Positions 53,066-62,198 of a DNA stretch of 64,000 bases are shown here, piece by piece; the stretch's first letter is position 1; each line of letters begins with the position of its first letter. The stretch comes from Mucilaginibacter sp. (GTDB lineage Bacteria > Bacteroidota > Bacteroidia > Sphingobacteriales > Sphingobacteriaceae), in NCBI GenBank assembly GCA_030445275.1, contig JAUCSE010000091.1, positions 1-64,000 of the forward strand, in the 5' to 3' direction. The notes beneath the pieces were generated by a model, which was given only the letters and a program-made list of their open reading frames with translations, did no database searches and had not been told where the DNA came from. The position numbers and the translations under genes were made by a program.

Positions 53066-53830
53066 ATGAAGAGTATAACGGAACGGCATCAACTGATTCT
53101 AAAGAAACTGCAGGATACAGGACATGTTAATGTACAGGAACTAAGCTCGCAAATGAAAGTTTCGGAGGTAACCATTCGAAAGGATCTGAAACTATTAGAA
53201 GACAAAAAACTACTTTTCAGAACTCATGGTGGTGGATCAAAAACCAATCCTTATACCAATGATAAACCCGTATCAGAAAAAGAAAAGCTGAATGCCGAGG
53301 AAAAAAGCAAGATAGCCAAAGTTGCCGCAAGCATGATAGGCAATAACGACTCCATTATTATAGCCTCCGGCACCACCATGGTGGCCCTGGCCAGGTCAAT
53401 TAATCCGCAAAAGCATTTAACGGTTATTACCTCGGCCCTGAATGTAGCCATGGAATTATCAGGCCATCAAAATGTGGAGGTTTTGCAGCTGGGCGGCCAA
53501 CTGCGTCAAAACTCATCATCAGTAATGGGCCCCTATGCCGAGCAGATTTTGCAGGATGTTTCCTGCAGTATTTTATTTTTAGGGGTTGATGGCATTGACC
53601 TGGAAATGGGCCTCACCACCACCAGTCTGATGGAAGCCCATTTAAACCAAAAAATGATTGATGCAGCCCAGATTACTATTGTACTGGCCGACAGCTCAAA
53701 ATTTGGCCGACGTGGTTTAGGCAAAATTTGCGCCCTCGATCAAATTCAACATATTATAACTGACAGCGGCATAGCGCCGGCTTTGGTAAAATTACTGGAA
53801 GATAAAGGTGTTAATGTTACCATAGTTTGA
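53066..53830 (+). CDS. DeoR-family repressor, GlpR-like
   Basis: A 254-residue regulator. MKSITERHQLILKKLQDTGHVNVQELSSQMKVSEVTIRKDLKLLEDKKLLFRTHGGG is a complete DeoR helix-turn-helix. The C-terminal sensor domain (IAKVAASMIGNNDSIIIASGTTMVALARSI, LGVDGIDLEMGLTTT) binds a phosphorylated sugar or polyol. ATG 53066 is chosen; the frame reaches back to a TTG at 53033, but the added residues are not part of the family. Divergent placement from glpD suggests that it represses the glp genes and responds to glycerol-3-phosphate, as E. coli GlpR does. This target is inference from position and operator-like sites. Confidence 0.88.
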   Translation: MKSITERHQLILKKLQDTGHVNVQELSSQMKVSEVTIRKDLKLLEDKKLLFRTHGGGSKTNPYTNDKPVSEKEKLNAEEKSKIAKVAASMIGNNDSIIIASGTTMVALARSINPQKHLTVITSALNVAMELSGHQNVEVLQLGGQLRQNSSSVMGPYAEQILQDVSCSILFLGVDGIDLEMGLTTTSLMEAHLNQKMIDAAQITIVLADSSKFGRRGLGKICALDQIQHIITDSGIAPALVKLLEDKGVNVTIV

Positions 53831-53855
53831 TGAACGATCGGGGTAAAAATCCTAA

Positions 53856-53974
53856 ATGTCATTTCGAACGAACAGCGATAGGCAAAGCAGCGGAGTGAGG
53901 AGAAATCTTATATTTCATGCTGATCACAATACATAACATATAAGATTTCTCCTCGTACCTCGTCGAAATGACAT
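53856..53974. repeat. 119-bp TGTCAT/ATGACA hairpin element
   Basis: Ends ATGTCATTTCGA (53856-53867) and TCGAAATGACAT (53963-53974) are perfect inverted copies. Inside, GAGGAGAAATCTTATAT (53897-53913) pairs with its inverse at 53938-53954. This is the most complete copy of the family and matches the degenerate one at 283-329. Confidence 0.8.
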
Positions 53975-54004
53975 ATTTTTTTATTGATATTGGATACTCC
54001 GCCA

Positions 54005-54117
54005 GTTCAAGCGTCCTTCGCTTGAACTTATACAAGTGAAAGCGTCCGCGCTTACACCTATAAAAAGTAAGCGTGGACGCTTACTCAGTACATTATTCAA
54101 GCGAAGGACTCTTGAAT
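54005..54117. repeat. 113-bp composite palindromic element, copy 2
   Basis: Same order as 42988-43100: GTTCAAGCG/CGCTTGAAC (54005-54027), an AAGCGTCCGCGCTT unit (54040-54053), GTAAGCG/CGCTTAC (54067-54084) and a degenerate TTCAAG/CTTGAA unit (54096-54117). The total length is again 113 bp, with changes mostly in loops. Confidence 0.85.
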
Positions 54118-54120
54118 ATA

Positions 54121-54169
54121 CTTTCTAAACAAAAACGGCACCTAATAGGTGCCGTTTTTGTTTAGAAAG
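54121..54169. terminator. Strong bidirectional terminator
   Basis: A perfect 22-bp stem (54121-54142 with 54148-54169) with loop TAATA. The GC-rich inner part CGGCACC/GGTGCCG is followed on each side by T-rich (or A-rich) tracts. It lies between the convergent glpR and susD genes and can stop transcripts from both directions. Confidence 0.85.
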
Positions 54170-54206
54170 TATTTGTGTAAATAATTACACGACCATTATT
54201 TACCGA

Positions 54207-55844
54207 TTAAAAATTCGCTTTATTCACATCCCACCATAAACGGGTGCCCGCATTATCGGGGCCACCCAAAAGTTGCACAGCGGCATTTACTGCTGCACCA
54301 TTTTTGCTGTATTCATCTACCGGATACGGTATACGACGTATTTGAATCTGCGTATCAACGGCACCATTACTCGCGTTATTTAAAACAGGAAATAATTTAG
54401 GGTAACCTGTACGACGGAAATCTGTCCAGGCTTCCTGACCTTCAGGGAACATGGCCAGCCATTTCTGCGTAATAATACGTTCCAGACTTCTTTCCTTGGT
54501 AGCTGCCGGATCCCATTGTATAGTGATACTGGATACAGCTGCTGAATTATTTGCAGGGTTTAAAGGATCGGTATAAGCGGCCTCTGTGCTGGTATTATCA
54601 CTAATATAACTTCCAACAGACACTCCCCATTGTTGCATTGAGATGTTGATACCCTTTTCATAAAAGGTTTTGGCATCGCTACTTGAATAGCCGTTCCAAC
54701 CACGTAAAGCAGCTTCAGCTTTTAAAAACCACATTTCGGCAGCTGTCATCAGCAATTGAGGTGCCGTTTGGTAAAAAGTTCCTTTATCCTCTTGTTTCTT
54801 GCAATTATAATTGGCAAATACAGACGATTTATATGGAAAATTCACATTATTAGCCCCCAAGCGAATGCCGGTATATTTTCCGGCGATTGGCGCATAAACT
54901 GCTGGTGTGCTATAAACAGGAGCACGAGGATCATTGTATCCTGTTAAATAAGTTCCTATTGCAGCGCTTAAGCTATTGTCGCCCCACTGGTCAAACTGCC
55001 ATAAGTCATTAACCCTTGATCCGGTTTGTTTAAAAGCAGCATTGTCAGCAACATCTGCCAACAGCCCTCCCGGCGCTTTTAAAGCGATCTCTGCCTGTTG
55101 TTGCGCGGTAGCAGCATCAACCTTTACAATATGCATGGCTAAACGCAAACGTAATGAATTGGCAAATTTTATCCATTGATTGTAATCCCCCCCGTAAATC
55201 AGGTCATTGGCCCCTATTACATTTGGCGTAGTTTGAAATTGGGGAGAAGCAATATAGCTATTTAAACTTGCGGCTGCCGTGTCAAGCTGTTTAAAAAACG
55301 TTTGATAAATAGTTTTCTGATCATCATAAGGAACGCTGGTTAAACTTGAACCAGCCTTTGTATAAGCAATAGGGCCAAATTTATCAGTAACCCTGTGCAT
55401 AGCTTCTACCTCTATAATTAAAAGCACCGCCCACAGATCAGGGTTCTTGGCTTTTATGCCGGTTTTGGCAATATTATTTATTGGCGCCATGATATTGTTA
55501 TACTGGCTAATAAAACCATCTTTATTCCAACCATCATTCATGCCGTAATTGGAGTTCTTGCCATAAAAGTTACCCGTTGATGTCATGCCATAGCCCGCAT
55601 ATTCATCTGCGCTTAAATTTTGAGCAGTTTGATAATTGCTATAAATATTTTGCTCAAGGGGCGCATAAGCAGTTAATGTTATTGCCAAAGTTTGCTCGGG
55701 CGATAACTTAGTTGGATCAGTGTTGTACTTCTCAAAGTTCTTTGTACATCCGGCAAGGGATAGTGAGGCAACTATGATAGAAATACCGGCAAGTATATTT
55801 TTGCCTTGCACCGGTATTGATTTAAATTCCATTTTCATTTTCAT
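54207..55844 (-). CDS. SusD/RagB-type lipoprotein (SusD-like_2 group)
   Basis: A 545-residue lipoprotein. The lipobox is LAGC, with Cys33 lipidated, followed by TKNFEKYNTDPTKLSPEQ, a segment typical of the SusD-like group 2. FANSLRLRLAMHIVKVDA, AAEMWFLKAEAALRGW, and ITQKWLAMFPEGQEAWTDFRRTGYPKLFPV are the conserved helical parts. It works with the SusC protein upstream. Translation may start at Met1, 3 or 5, which changes only the signal region. It is the last gene of a ROK-susC-susD group. Confidence 0.93.
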   Translation of the reverse strand: MKMKMEFKSIPVQGKNILAGISIIVASLSLAGCTKNFEKYNTDPTKLSPEQTLAITLTAYAPLEQNIYSNYQTAQNLSADEYAGYGMTSTGNFYGKNSNYGMNDGWNKDGFISQYNNIMAPINNIAKTGIKAKNPDLWAVLLIIEVEAMHRVTDKFGPIAYTKAGSSLTSVPYDDQKTIYQTFFKQLDTAAASLNSYIASPQFQTTPNVIGANDLIYGGDYNQWIKFANSLRLRLAMHIVKVDAATAQQQAEIALKAPGGLLADVADNAAFKQTGSRVNDLWQFDQWGDNSLSAAIGTYLTGYNDPRAPVYSTPAVYAPIAGKYTGIRLGANNVNFPYKSSVFANYNCKKQEDKGTFYQTAPQLLMTAAEMWFLKAEAALRGWNGYSSSDAKTFYEKGINISMQQWGVSVGSYISDNTSTEAAYTDPLNPANNSAAVSSITIQWDPAATKERSLERIITQKWLAMFPEGQEAWTDFRRTGYPKLFPVLNNASNGAVDTQIQIRRIPYPVDEYSKNGAAVNAAVQLLGGPDNAGTRLWWDVNKANF

Positions 55845-55869
55845 TTTTTTAAATTAAAACTGATTGGTT

Positions 55870-58800
55870 TTAGAAAGTAACATTAAGGTTAAAACCCATG
55901 CTGCGTACAGCAGGCTGACCAAAAAGATCAATACCTGAGAACGTGTTACCTGTACCCATGGTAAGTTCAGGATCATAAGGCGCTTTCTTATAAAAATAAA
56001 AGAGGTTTCTACCGGTTAGTGAAAGTTTAATGCTTTTAAATGCACTATTAGTAATAGGTAGGGTATAACCAAGGGCAGCTTCGCGCAAACGCACAACAGT
56101 TGCACTATATATATACTCACCCAATACGCCATCACGGTTGCCTATATAGCTATACCATGCCTGCGCATTAACGGTTGAAACTGCCTGCCCTGCACTATTA
56201 ACACCATTTACCTTTACACCACCTTGCTGACGTGCTTGTCCTGATGTCTCTGAAACACCGGCCCAATCCAGGAAACCCTGGGTCATTGACATTACCTGAC
56301 CTCCAAATTTACCATCTACCAGCACGTTAAGAGTAAATCTTTTGTAAGTAAAAGTATTGCTCCAACCTAACTGAAATTTAGGATTTGTATTACCTACATA
56401 TTGATAATCATTGGTTTTTGTAGGTGTATAAGGATCGGTTGCAGTACCAGTACCAGATAATATTACACGTCCCTGCGCATCGCGTGCCAGCGTTCTGGCA
56501 TAAAGGTCACCGTATGAGCCACCTTTTACCAATCTTAAAGCATAGCCGTTATCCCCGGCATGAAGATCAAAGCTATTGATGCCATCCTTATCGTCAACAT
56601 CAATTATTGTATTTTTAATGACTGAACCATTAAAGCTGGTATTCCAACTTAAATCAGGGTTAGTGAATACATCGTAGCCTAAAATAAATTCAAACCCTTT
56701 ATTCTGAATATTACCAGCATTGGTATATCTGGTAGAAACCAATGATGTTGAACTTGGTATTACCGGAACGTATTGATTCAATGTATTGGTTTTGAAGAAG
56801 GTAAGACTAAGATTAACCTTGCTGTTAAAGAAACGCAGATCGGTACCTAATTCATATGAATTTGTTTTTTCGGGCTTTAATGTACTTGGTGCCGCAGTTG
56901 TAGTAAAGATCAATGATCCATCGCCGCCCTGCGTATTTTGAATATTGGTTAAGTAAGGCGGAATGGTATTACCCACTTGCGCATAACTACCGCGTAATTT
57001 GGCATAGGTAATAACCTCTGGCAAATGAAGCGCTTTTGATAATATAACGGAACCACCCACTGAAGGATAAAAATAGGAGAAGTTGTTAGTAAACGACAGG
57101 TTTGATGACCAATCATTTCTGGCAGTTACGGTTAAAAAAGCCCATTCTTTATAGGAGAAATCCGCACTTCCAAAAATGGCTTGTAATTGACTGTGAACAG
57201 GGCTGATTGCAAAAGTTGGGGTAGTAATATTAGGATAGCCACCCTTACCAATTGCATTAAGCGTAGTATTGCCCGGACTACCGGCCAATGCAGCTATGAT
57301 ATTACCGGCAGTGAAAAAATCAGGGGTTGAAAGAGGGCCACCATACGAGGTCCCTTTTGTTTGTATATCAGTAATACTTGTACCCACTAATCCATTTATT
57401 TTAAAATCTGAATGTGGTAAAGGAACTGTAAAGTTCACAAGTGCATCGCCATATTTTTGAGTAACGGTTTGATTGCTCAAGGCTAAAAATCCATTACCCC
57501 TGTTATCATACACGTTATTAGAACCTGAATAAAAATCTTTTTCAAAATCATCGGTAACGCGGTCGGCATTTCCCCTAACCTGTACGTTTAACCATTTATT
57601 AAATTCGTACTTTACACTACCGCTTAACAATATGCGGTTACGCTGTGCTATGCCTGGCTCCTTATTAATGATCCACCATGGACTATCCTGATGTAAATCG
57701 CCCTGCCCTTTTGTAATCCAGTTTTGGCGGTCGTATCCTGTTTTGTCAGGAAACAGATATTGATCTTTATAGGGTTGAATATCTACCCCACGCGGAAACA
57801 TATACAACGAAGTTATCGGGTTTGAATAAAAACCTAAGTTAGGGCTATTGTTTATGGTTTGGTTTATATAATTAATGTTACCATCAACGGTTAGCTTATT
57901 GTTAAAGAAGCCGGCCGTTTCGTGTAAACTAAAGTTATTTCTGTTCAGTTTATTACCTGGCTCAATTCCTGTAGCATGCGTATTGGCATATGAAACAAAG
58001 GTTTGAGCAGCTTCATTGCCTGCTGACAGGTTGATAGAGTTGGTTAAATTAACGCCATTTTGAAAAAAGGCTTTCAAATTATCCGTGGTTTTTGTAATTG
58101 GGGCTCCCCAACTGGTTATATCTCCACTTGTCATTCCGGCAGTTTGCCCATATTGATTTTGGAATTTAGGCAGAGATACTGCATGATCAACCGCTACACC
58201 TGAGGTAAAATTGATCTGTGCCTTGCCTGCTTTTCCTTTTTTGGTAGTAATGAGAATTACACCATTTTGTGCCTGGCTACCGTATAATGCCGCTGCTGAT
58301 GCACCCTCTAATACCGAAACGCTCGCGATATCCTCGGGATTAAGGTTCGATATACCATCGCCACCATCCGGGCTGCCTCCATAAGTATTGCCGGGCTGCC
58401 CGTTGGCGTTAGCGCTATTTAAAATAGGAATACCATCAATAACATATAAAGGCTGGTTACTTCCGTTAGCCGATCTGGAGCCACGTAAATTAACCTTTAC
58501 GGAGCCACCAATTCCCGAAGCACTTGACGAAATAGTTAAACCAGCTACTTTACCACTTAAGGAATTCATTAAGTTGTTTGTTTTTACCAGGTTAATGCTC
58601 TCACTGTTTATCTGTTGTGAAGCATAGGTAAGGGAGTTTGCTGATCTTTTAATACCCAAAGCTGTTACCACCACTTCGCCTAATGTTTTTGAATCTTCTG
58701 CAAGCACAATGTTCAGCGCGGCTGTAGAGCTTACAATTATTTCTTTTTTAGCGTATCCAATGTAACTGATAGCCAATGTTTCGCCAACGCTGGCTTGTAC

Positions 58801-59052
58801 TGAAAAGGCTCCATTCACATCGGTCTGAGTACCTCGGCTTGTTCCTTTTACCTGTACGTTTACACCAATAAGCGGCTGTCCGGCGGCATCTTTTACCGTA
58901 CCCTTAATGGTTTCAATTGCTTTTATTGCTTGTCTGCTATCGCTCCTGGTTAAACGCGAATTGCTTATTGCCCCAATGTTTACCTTCAGGTGAGCGTTCG
59001 CTCCCATGGCCAAACAGGGCATTATTAACGTGAATAGTAATGTTTTTTTCAT
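55870..59052 (-). CDS. SusC/RagA-type TonB-dependent receptor
   Basis: A 1060-residue receptor. I place the start at 59052 (MKKTLLFTLIMPCLAMGANA, a proper signal peptide) instead of the longer frame up to 59151, whose extra 33 residues have no signal character and overlap the ROK gene. A carboxypeptidase-regulatory domain (GTVKDAAGQPLIGVNVQVKGTSRGTQTDVNGAFSV) precedes the plug, with LGEVVVTALGIKRSANSLTYASQQI and AAALYGSQAQNGVILITTKKGKAG. The barrel ends GFNLNVTF. It pairs with the SusD protein 25 bp downstream. Its substrate should be a carbohydrate, judging from the ROK regulator in front. Confidence 0.94.
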   Translation of the reverse strand: MKKTLLFTLIMPCLAMGANAHLKVNIGAISNSRLTRSDSRQAIKAIETIKGTVKDAAGQPLIGVNVQVKGTSRGTQTDVNGAFSVQASVGETLAISYIGYAKKEIIVSSTAALNIVLAEDSKTLGEVVVTALGIKRSANSLTYASQQINSESINLVKTNNLMNSLSGKVAGLTISSSASGIGGSVKVNLRGSRSANGSNQPLYVIDGIPILNSANANGQPGNTYGGSPDGGDGISNLNPEDIASVSVLEGASAAALYGSQAQNGVILITTKKGKAGKAQINFTSGVAVDHAVSLPKFQNQYGQTAGMTSGDITSWGAPITKTTDNLKAFFQNGVNLTNSINLSAGNEAAQTFVSYANTHATGIEPGNKLNRNNFSLHETAGFFNNKLTVDGNINYINQTINNSPNLGFYSNPITSLYMFPRGVDIQPYKDQYLFPDKTGYDRQNWITKGQGDLHQDSPWWIINKEPGIAQRNRILLSGSVKYEFNKWLNVQVRGNADRVTDDFEKDFYSGSNNVYDNRGNGFLALSNQTVTQKYGDALVNFTVPLPHSDFKINGLVGTSITDIQTKGTSYGGPLSTPDFFTAGNIIAALAGSPGNTTLNAIGKGGYPNITTPTFAISPVHSQLQAIFGSADFSYKEWAFLTVTARNDWSSNLSFTNNFSYFYPSVGGSVILSKALHLPEVITYAKLRGSYAQVGNTIPPYLTNIQNTQGGDGSLIFTTTAAPSTLKPEKTNSYELGTDLRFFNSKVNLSLTFFKTNTLNQYVPVIPSSTSLVSTRYTNAGNIQNKGFEFILGYDVFTNPDLSWNTSFNGSVIKNTIIDVDDKDGINSFDLHAGDNGYALRLVKGGSYGDLYARTLARDAQGRVILSGTGTATDPYTPTKTNDYQYVGNTNPKFQLGWSNTFTYKRFTLNVLVDGKFGGQVMSMTQGFLDWAGVSETSGQARQQGGVKVNGVNSAGQAVSTVNAQAWYSYIGNRDGVLGEYIYSATVVRLREAALGYTLPITNSAFKSIKLSLTGRNLFYFYKKAPYDPELTMGTGNTFSGIDLFGQPAVRSMGFNLNVTF

Positions 59053-59101
59053 GATTAAACGGTTATATTTATATTTTAAAATATGGTTGGTTTTACTTTT
59101 A

Positions 59102-60346
59102 TTATACTGATGTTTTATCCATAGGCTGTTGTTTTTGTTTAAAATGCGCATTTAAAATATCGTCATCTAAATATTCCATTACCAGGGCAGCCGCACCCAA
59201 AAGCTCGGCATCAAATCCAAGTGTTGAAATAAGCAGCTCTGTATTACCGGCCAGGCGCGGAATACAGTATTTATTCAGGGCCTGTTGTATGGGGGCCAGC
59301 ATTATTTTGCCGGCTTTGGTCCCGCGCCCGCTTAACACTATGGTTTGCGGGTTCATAATGTGTATCAATATGGCTAAAGCTTTTCCTATTTTATAGCCTG
59401 CATCTGAAAGCAGTTCAATAACATACTGATCGCCAATGGCAATAGCTTCAAAAATAGCAGTGGCTATCCGTTCAAGCGGTTCATTAATAAATGATTGCAG
59501 TGATGATAATTTACCTTGTTTAATACCTTCAATGGCTTTTTTGGTAACTACCAACATAGAGGCCTCTGCCTCCAGACATCCCTGCTTGCCACACAGGCAC
59601 AATGCGCCGTCTTCTGATAGTGGGATATGGCTAAACTCTCCAGCAAAACCATTGCTGCCTCTAAAAATTTCGCCATTAACTATCATCCCCAAACCTATAC
59701 CCCAGCCCAGGTTAATAACCATTGCCTGGTCTTTTAGTTTGGCAGCTCCAAACTTTTGTTCGGCCAGGGCAATCAAGCTTGAGTCATTATCTATATATAC
59801 AGGCACACCTATTGCCTTATGAATGAGGTGGGTTAGTTTTTGGTCGCCAGCATCCAGGTATGAATAATTAATTCCATCAGAAACACTTACAAAACCAGGC
59901 ATGCCAATCCCTATTCCCAGGATCTGCGTTTTATTGATCCCGCTTTTTGCTATACAGCTATTAATGCAGGAAATAAGTTGTGGTAAAGCATTGGCATTAT
60001 CGTTCAGGGGCAATTCGACCAGCTGGGTGTTTGTTACCGGATTATTCTGCATATCCACAATCATCATACGTGTACAAAACTGATCCATTGCTATTGCCAT
60101 AATGTACATGGCATTTGTTTTAACCGAATACATCTGCGGCCTTCTGCCCCCGCTTGATGCTGCGTATCCAACTTCAGCAACCAGGCCGTCCTTAATTAGC
60201 TGATTTATTATTTTATTTATTACCGGAATGCTTTTATTATATATTAAGCTTAGTTCACTGTATAAAAGTGTTTTTTTAAAATATAACTGCTTTAAAATAT
60301 CACTCCTTAATTGGGCACTTTTTATTTGTTTATGCCTATCTTCCAT
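59102..60346 (-). CDS. ROK-family transcriptional regulator
   Basis: A 414-residue protein with an N-terminal winged helix (RSDILKQLYFKKTLLYSELSLIYNKSIPVINKIINQLIKDGLVAEVGYAASSGGRRPQMYSV) joined to a ROK sugar-kinase-like domain. IGIGMPGFVS, PVYIDNDSSLIALAEQKFG, and INLGWGIGLGMIVNGEIFRGSNGFAGEFSHIPL are ROK motifs; LCLCGKQGCLEAEAS gives the CxCGxxGCxE zinc site. It lies 49 bp before the susC start on the same strand and probably controls that transport pair in response to a sugar. NagC/Mlc-type repressors are the best comparison; the effector is unknown. Confidence 0.92.
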   Translation of the reverse strand: MEDRHKQIKSAQLRSDILKQLYFKKTLLYSELSLIYNKSIPVINKIINQLIKDGLVAEVGYAASSGGRRPQMYSVKTNAMYIMAIAMDQFCTRMMIVDMQNNPVTNTQLVELPLNDNANALPQLISCINSCIAKSGINKTQILGIGIGMPGFVSVSDGINYSYLDAGDQKLTHLIHKAIGVPVYIDNDSSLIALAEQKFGAAKLKDQAMVINLGWGIGLGMIVNGEIFRGSNGFAGEFSHIPLSEDGALCLCGKQGCLEAEASMLVVTKKAIEGIKQGKLSSLQSFINEPLERIATAIFEAIAIGDQYVIELLSDAGYKIGKALAILIHIMNPQTIVLSGRGTKAGKIMLAPIQQALNKYCIPRLAGNTELLISTLGFDAELLGAAALVMEYLDDDILNAHFKQKQQPMDKTSV

Positions 60347-60365
60347 AAATAAAATGCTTATAAAC

Positions 60366-60400
60366 CAAACATAATTATTAATTTTTGATAAAACCCCAAA
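60366..60400 (-). promoter_or_regulatory. Proposed promoter of the ROK-susCD group
   Basis: On the minus strand TATGTTTG (60373-60366) fits TAnnTTTG exactly, with TTTG (60400-60397) 23 bp upstream, slightly wider than the usual spacing. The start would fall about 12 bp before the ATG at 60346. Confidence 0.35.
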
Positions 60401-60887
60401 TCTTATTTAATTTTTTTAAAAAGTATTTCATGTATTTGAAACCCTACAAATGATTTTAATGATATAAATAATACCAGACAATAAAACTCAAAACATTTAA
60501 TGGCAATAATTACAATATTGATAATAATTTTTCGTAAAATTAAGAATTTGATTTTTCAATATTAATGGCGAAATATTATAATTGCGAGGATGAAAAAATA
60601 TCCGTCAAATTCACAGTTTTATAAAACCACAATTTGGCCGATTTTGTATTAATAAATCTTTATTAAACCAATATTATTGGTTATTTCAAGTGTGTTCATA
60701 TTTAACAAACATGGTCATAAAACAGGTAAAAACGGACACTTTTCACTCATTTTATGACCAATTTGAGCACTATTTCTGCTTGTTATAAGCACATAATGAT
60801 GATAATAGCTGCAATTAATGCTGTTTTAGTACCGATATTTGAGTATAAACATGTCGTTTTTTGCTTATTAAATCTCCATTATACCCC

Positions 60888-60924
60888 AAAAGAAAAGCCC
60901 CCGGTTTACGGAGGCTTTTCTTTT
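60888..60924 (-). terminator. Terminator of the DUF2807 gene
   Basis: AAAAGAAAAGCC (60888-60899) pairs with GGCTTTTCTTTT (60913-60924); the loop holds a further CCG/CGG pair. It lies 15 bp past the stop codon of the minus-strand gene. Confidence 0.7.
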
Positions 60925-60938
60925 TAGAGTTATAGTTT

Positions 60939-61643
60939 TTAATCAACTTTACGTACCCGGCCTGAGCCTGAATATTTTGTTTCTGCTACTACAGCATTGC
61001 CCGAATATGCCACGCTTCCCGAACCTGTAATACGTGCTGATACGCTTTTATTTGCTATAATGCTAATGCCACCAGATCCGCTTATGGTTGCAGTTACTGA
61101 CTCTGTTTTTAAATCTCTCCCATTGATCTCCCCTGATCCTGTTATGCGAAGATTTGCATCATCAGTACTTCCTTTTATATCGATAGATCCTGATCCACTG
61201 ATCTTTGCGTCAAGCGAACCTGATTTAACGGCAGTTTTAATATTACCTGAACCAGTTAACGATACCTTTGCGTTCTGGCCAGTCACCGCCCCTTCTACAT
61301 CCAGATTACCTGAACCGCTGTTTCCAAGCCCCTCAAGCGATTTCGCGGTGATAAAAATATCAGCCTTTCTGATATTACGGTGAAATGACATTCTGTTTTT
61401 AAAACCTATCTTCAAAACACCATCCACTACCTCTGTTTTAACATCATTGATCACATCGACATCTATATTAAGCTTTAAGCTTTCTGTTCCATTAACTTTT
61501 ATATGTACATTAAATGGCCCTCCCGATTCAATGCTGTTAAACCCCGAAACTGATCTGGTTTGCCAGTTACCATCCTGGGCAAAGGTATTTAAGGTTAGCG
61601 TGGCCATCGCTGATACCAATAAAATAAAGACTTTTCTTTTCAT
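60939..61643 (-). CDS. DUF2807 (head GIN) secreted beta-helix protein
   Basis: A 234-residue protein. I place the start at 61643 (MKRKVFILLVSAMATLTLNTFAQ, a signal peptide) rather than the longer frame to 61742, whose extra 33 residues are not signal-like. From about residue 95 the sequence repeats a 17-20-residue unit built around GSG: NSGSGNLDVEG, LTGSGNIKTA, ISGSGSIDIKG, ITGSGEINGR, ISGSGGISI, ITGSGSVAYSG. Such units stack as a right-handed beta-helix, known as the putative auto-transporter adhesin head GIN domain. Function is not established. It is a single gene with its own terminator. Confidence 0.85.
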   Translation of the reverse strand: MKRKVFILLVSAMATLTLNTFAQDGNWQTRSVSGFNSIESGGPFNVHIKVNGTESLKLNIDVDVINDVKTEVVDGVLKIGFKNRMSFHRNIRKADIFITAKSLEGLGNSGSGNLDVEGAVTGQNAKVSLTGSGNIKTAVKSGSLDAKISGSGSIDIKGSTDDANLRITGSGEINGRDLKTESVTATISGSGGISIIANKSVSARITGSGSVAYSGNAVVAETKYSGSGRVRKVD

Positions 61644-61815
61644 AATGTGGTTGTTTTTTATGTAGACGCTGTTTATCAGGAAAAAGTTGCACCGAAGCCG
61701 TGTTTTATAGTGCAGATTTCTTAAGTTTTGACTCCTGGCCATCCCCTCTTATAAACTTAGGGATCAGGTCAAATCATATATTTCATTATATTTATATCAT
61801 CAATTCTCAAACCAA

Positions 61816-62178
61816 ATGAACCTGATCATCAAAATTCTTATCGGCCTTATTGCTATTATACATTGTTATATATTGTGGCTGGAAATGTTTGCATGGACAA
61901 CTCGTGGCCCCAAAGCATTTAATAAATCGCGCCAGGAACTGGAAAGCAGCAAAACACTGGCAGCAAACCAGGGCTTATATAATGGCTTTTTAGCCGCAGG
62001 CTTGTTCTGGACATTTTTTATCAGCGATGCGCAATGGTACAATAATGTTGCCTTATTCTTTTTAACCTGTGTAGCCGTTGCTGGCCTGTATGGATCATTT
62101 ACGGTAACCCGGAAAATACTTTATATACAGGCGGTACCTGCCCTACTGGCTATTGCATTGATCCTGATTAACGGGTAA
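61816..62178 (+). CDS. DUF1304 membrane protein
   Basis: A 120-residue protein with four hydrophobic segments. IKILIGLIAIIHCYILWLEMFAWTTRGPKAF is the DUF1304 signature start, and ANQGLYNGFLAAGLFW follows. Members are small inner-membrane proteins of unknown function. It is transcribed divergently from the DUF2807 gene and converges with the patatin-like gene with 20 bp between them. Confidence 0.85.
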   Translation: MNLIIKILIGLIAIIHCYILWLEMFAWTTRGPKAFNKSRQELESSKTLAANQGLYNGFLAAGLFWTFFISDAQWYNNVALFFLTCVAVAGLYGSFTVTRKILYIQAVPALLAIALILING

Positions 62179-62198
62179 AACCAATACAAAAAACCACT

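Larger units (their letters stand above)
53831..54206. repeat. Repeat-filled spacer between glpR and susD
   Basis: No gene is seen. From left to right it holds a hairpin element (53856-53974), the second four-palindrome element (54005-54117) and a strong bidirectional terminator (54121-54169), so all 376 bp are repeats or terminator apart from the ends. Confidence 0.8.
60347..60938. other. AT-rich region upstream of the ROK gene
   Basis: This 592-bp spacer has no gene I can support. It contains a palindrome AACCAATA-T-TATTGGTT (60666-60682), an inverted repeat GGTCATAAAA/TTTTATGACC (60713-60722 and 60750-60759), a possible ROK promoter close to 60366 and the terminator of the DUF2807 gene at 60888-60924. 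The inverted repeats may be operators for the regulator, though they lie more than 300 bp from its start. Confidence 0.45.

Noticed and set aside
59053..59151. N-terminal extension of the second SusC frame
   Set aside because: The 33 added residues lack signal-peptide character and overlap the ROK gene; MKKTLLFTL at 59052 is a proper start.
60347..60887. Riboswitch or tRNA in the ROK upstream region
   Set aside because: I looked for cloverleaf or known riboswitch motifs and saw only simple inverted repeats.
61644..61742. N-terminal extension of the DUF2807 frame
   Set aside because: The signal peptide begins at 61643; the upstream residues are not signal-like.
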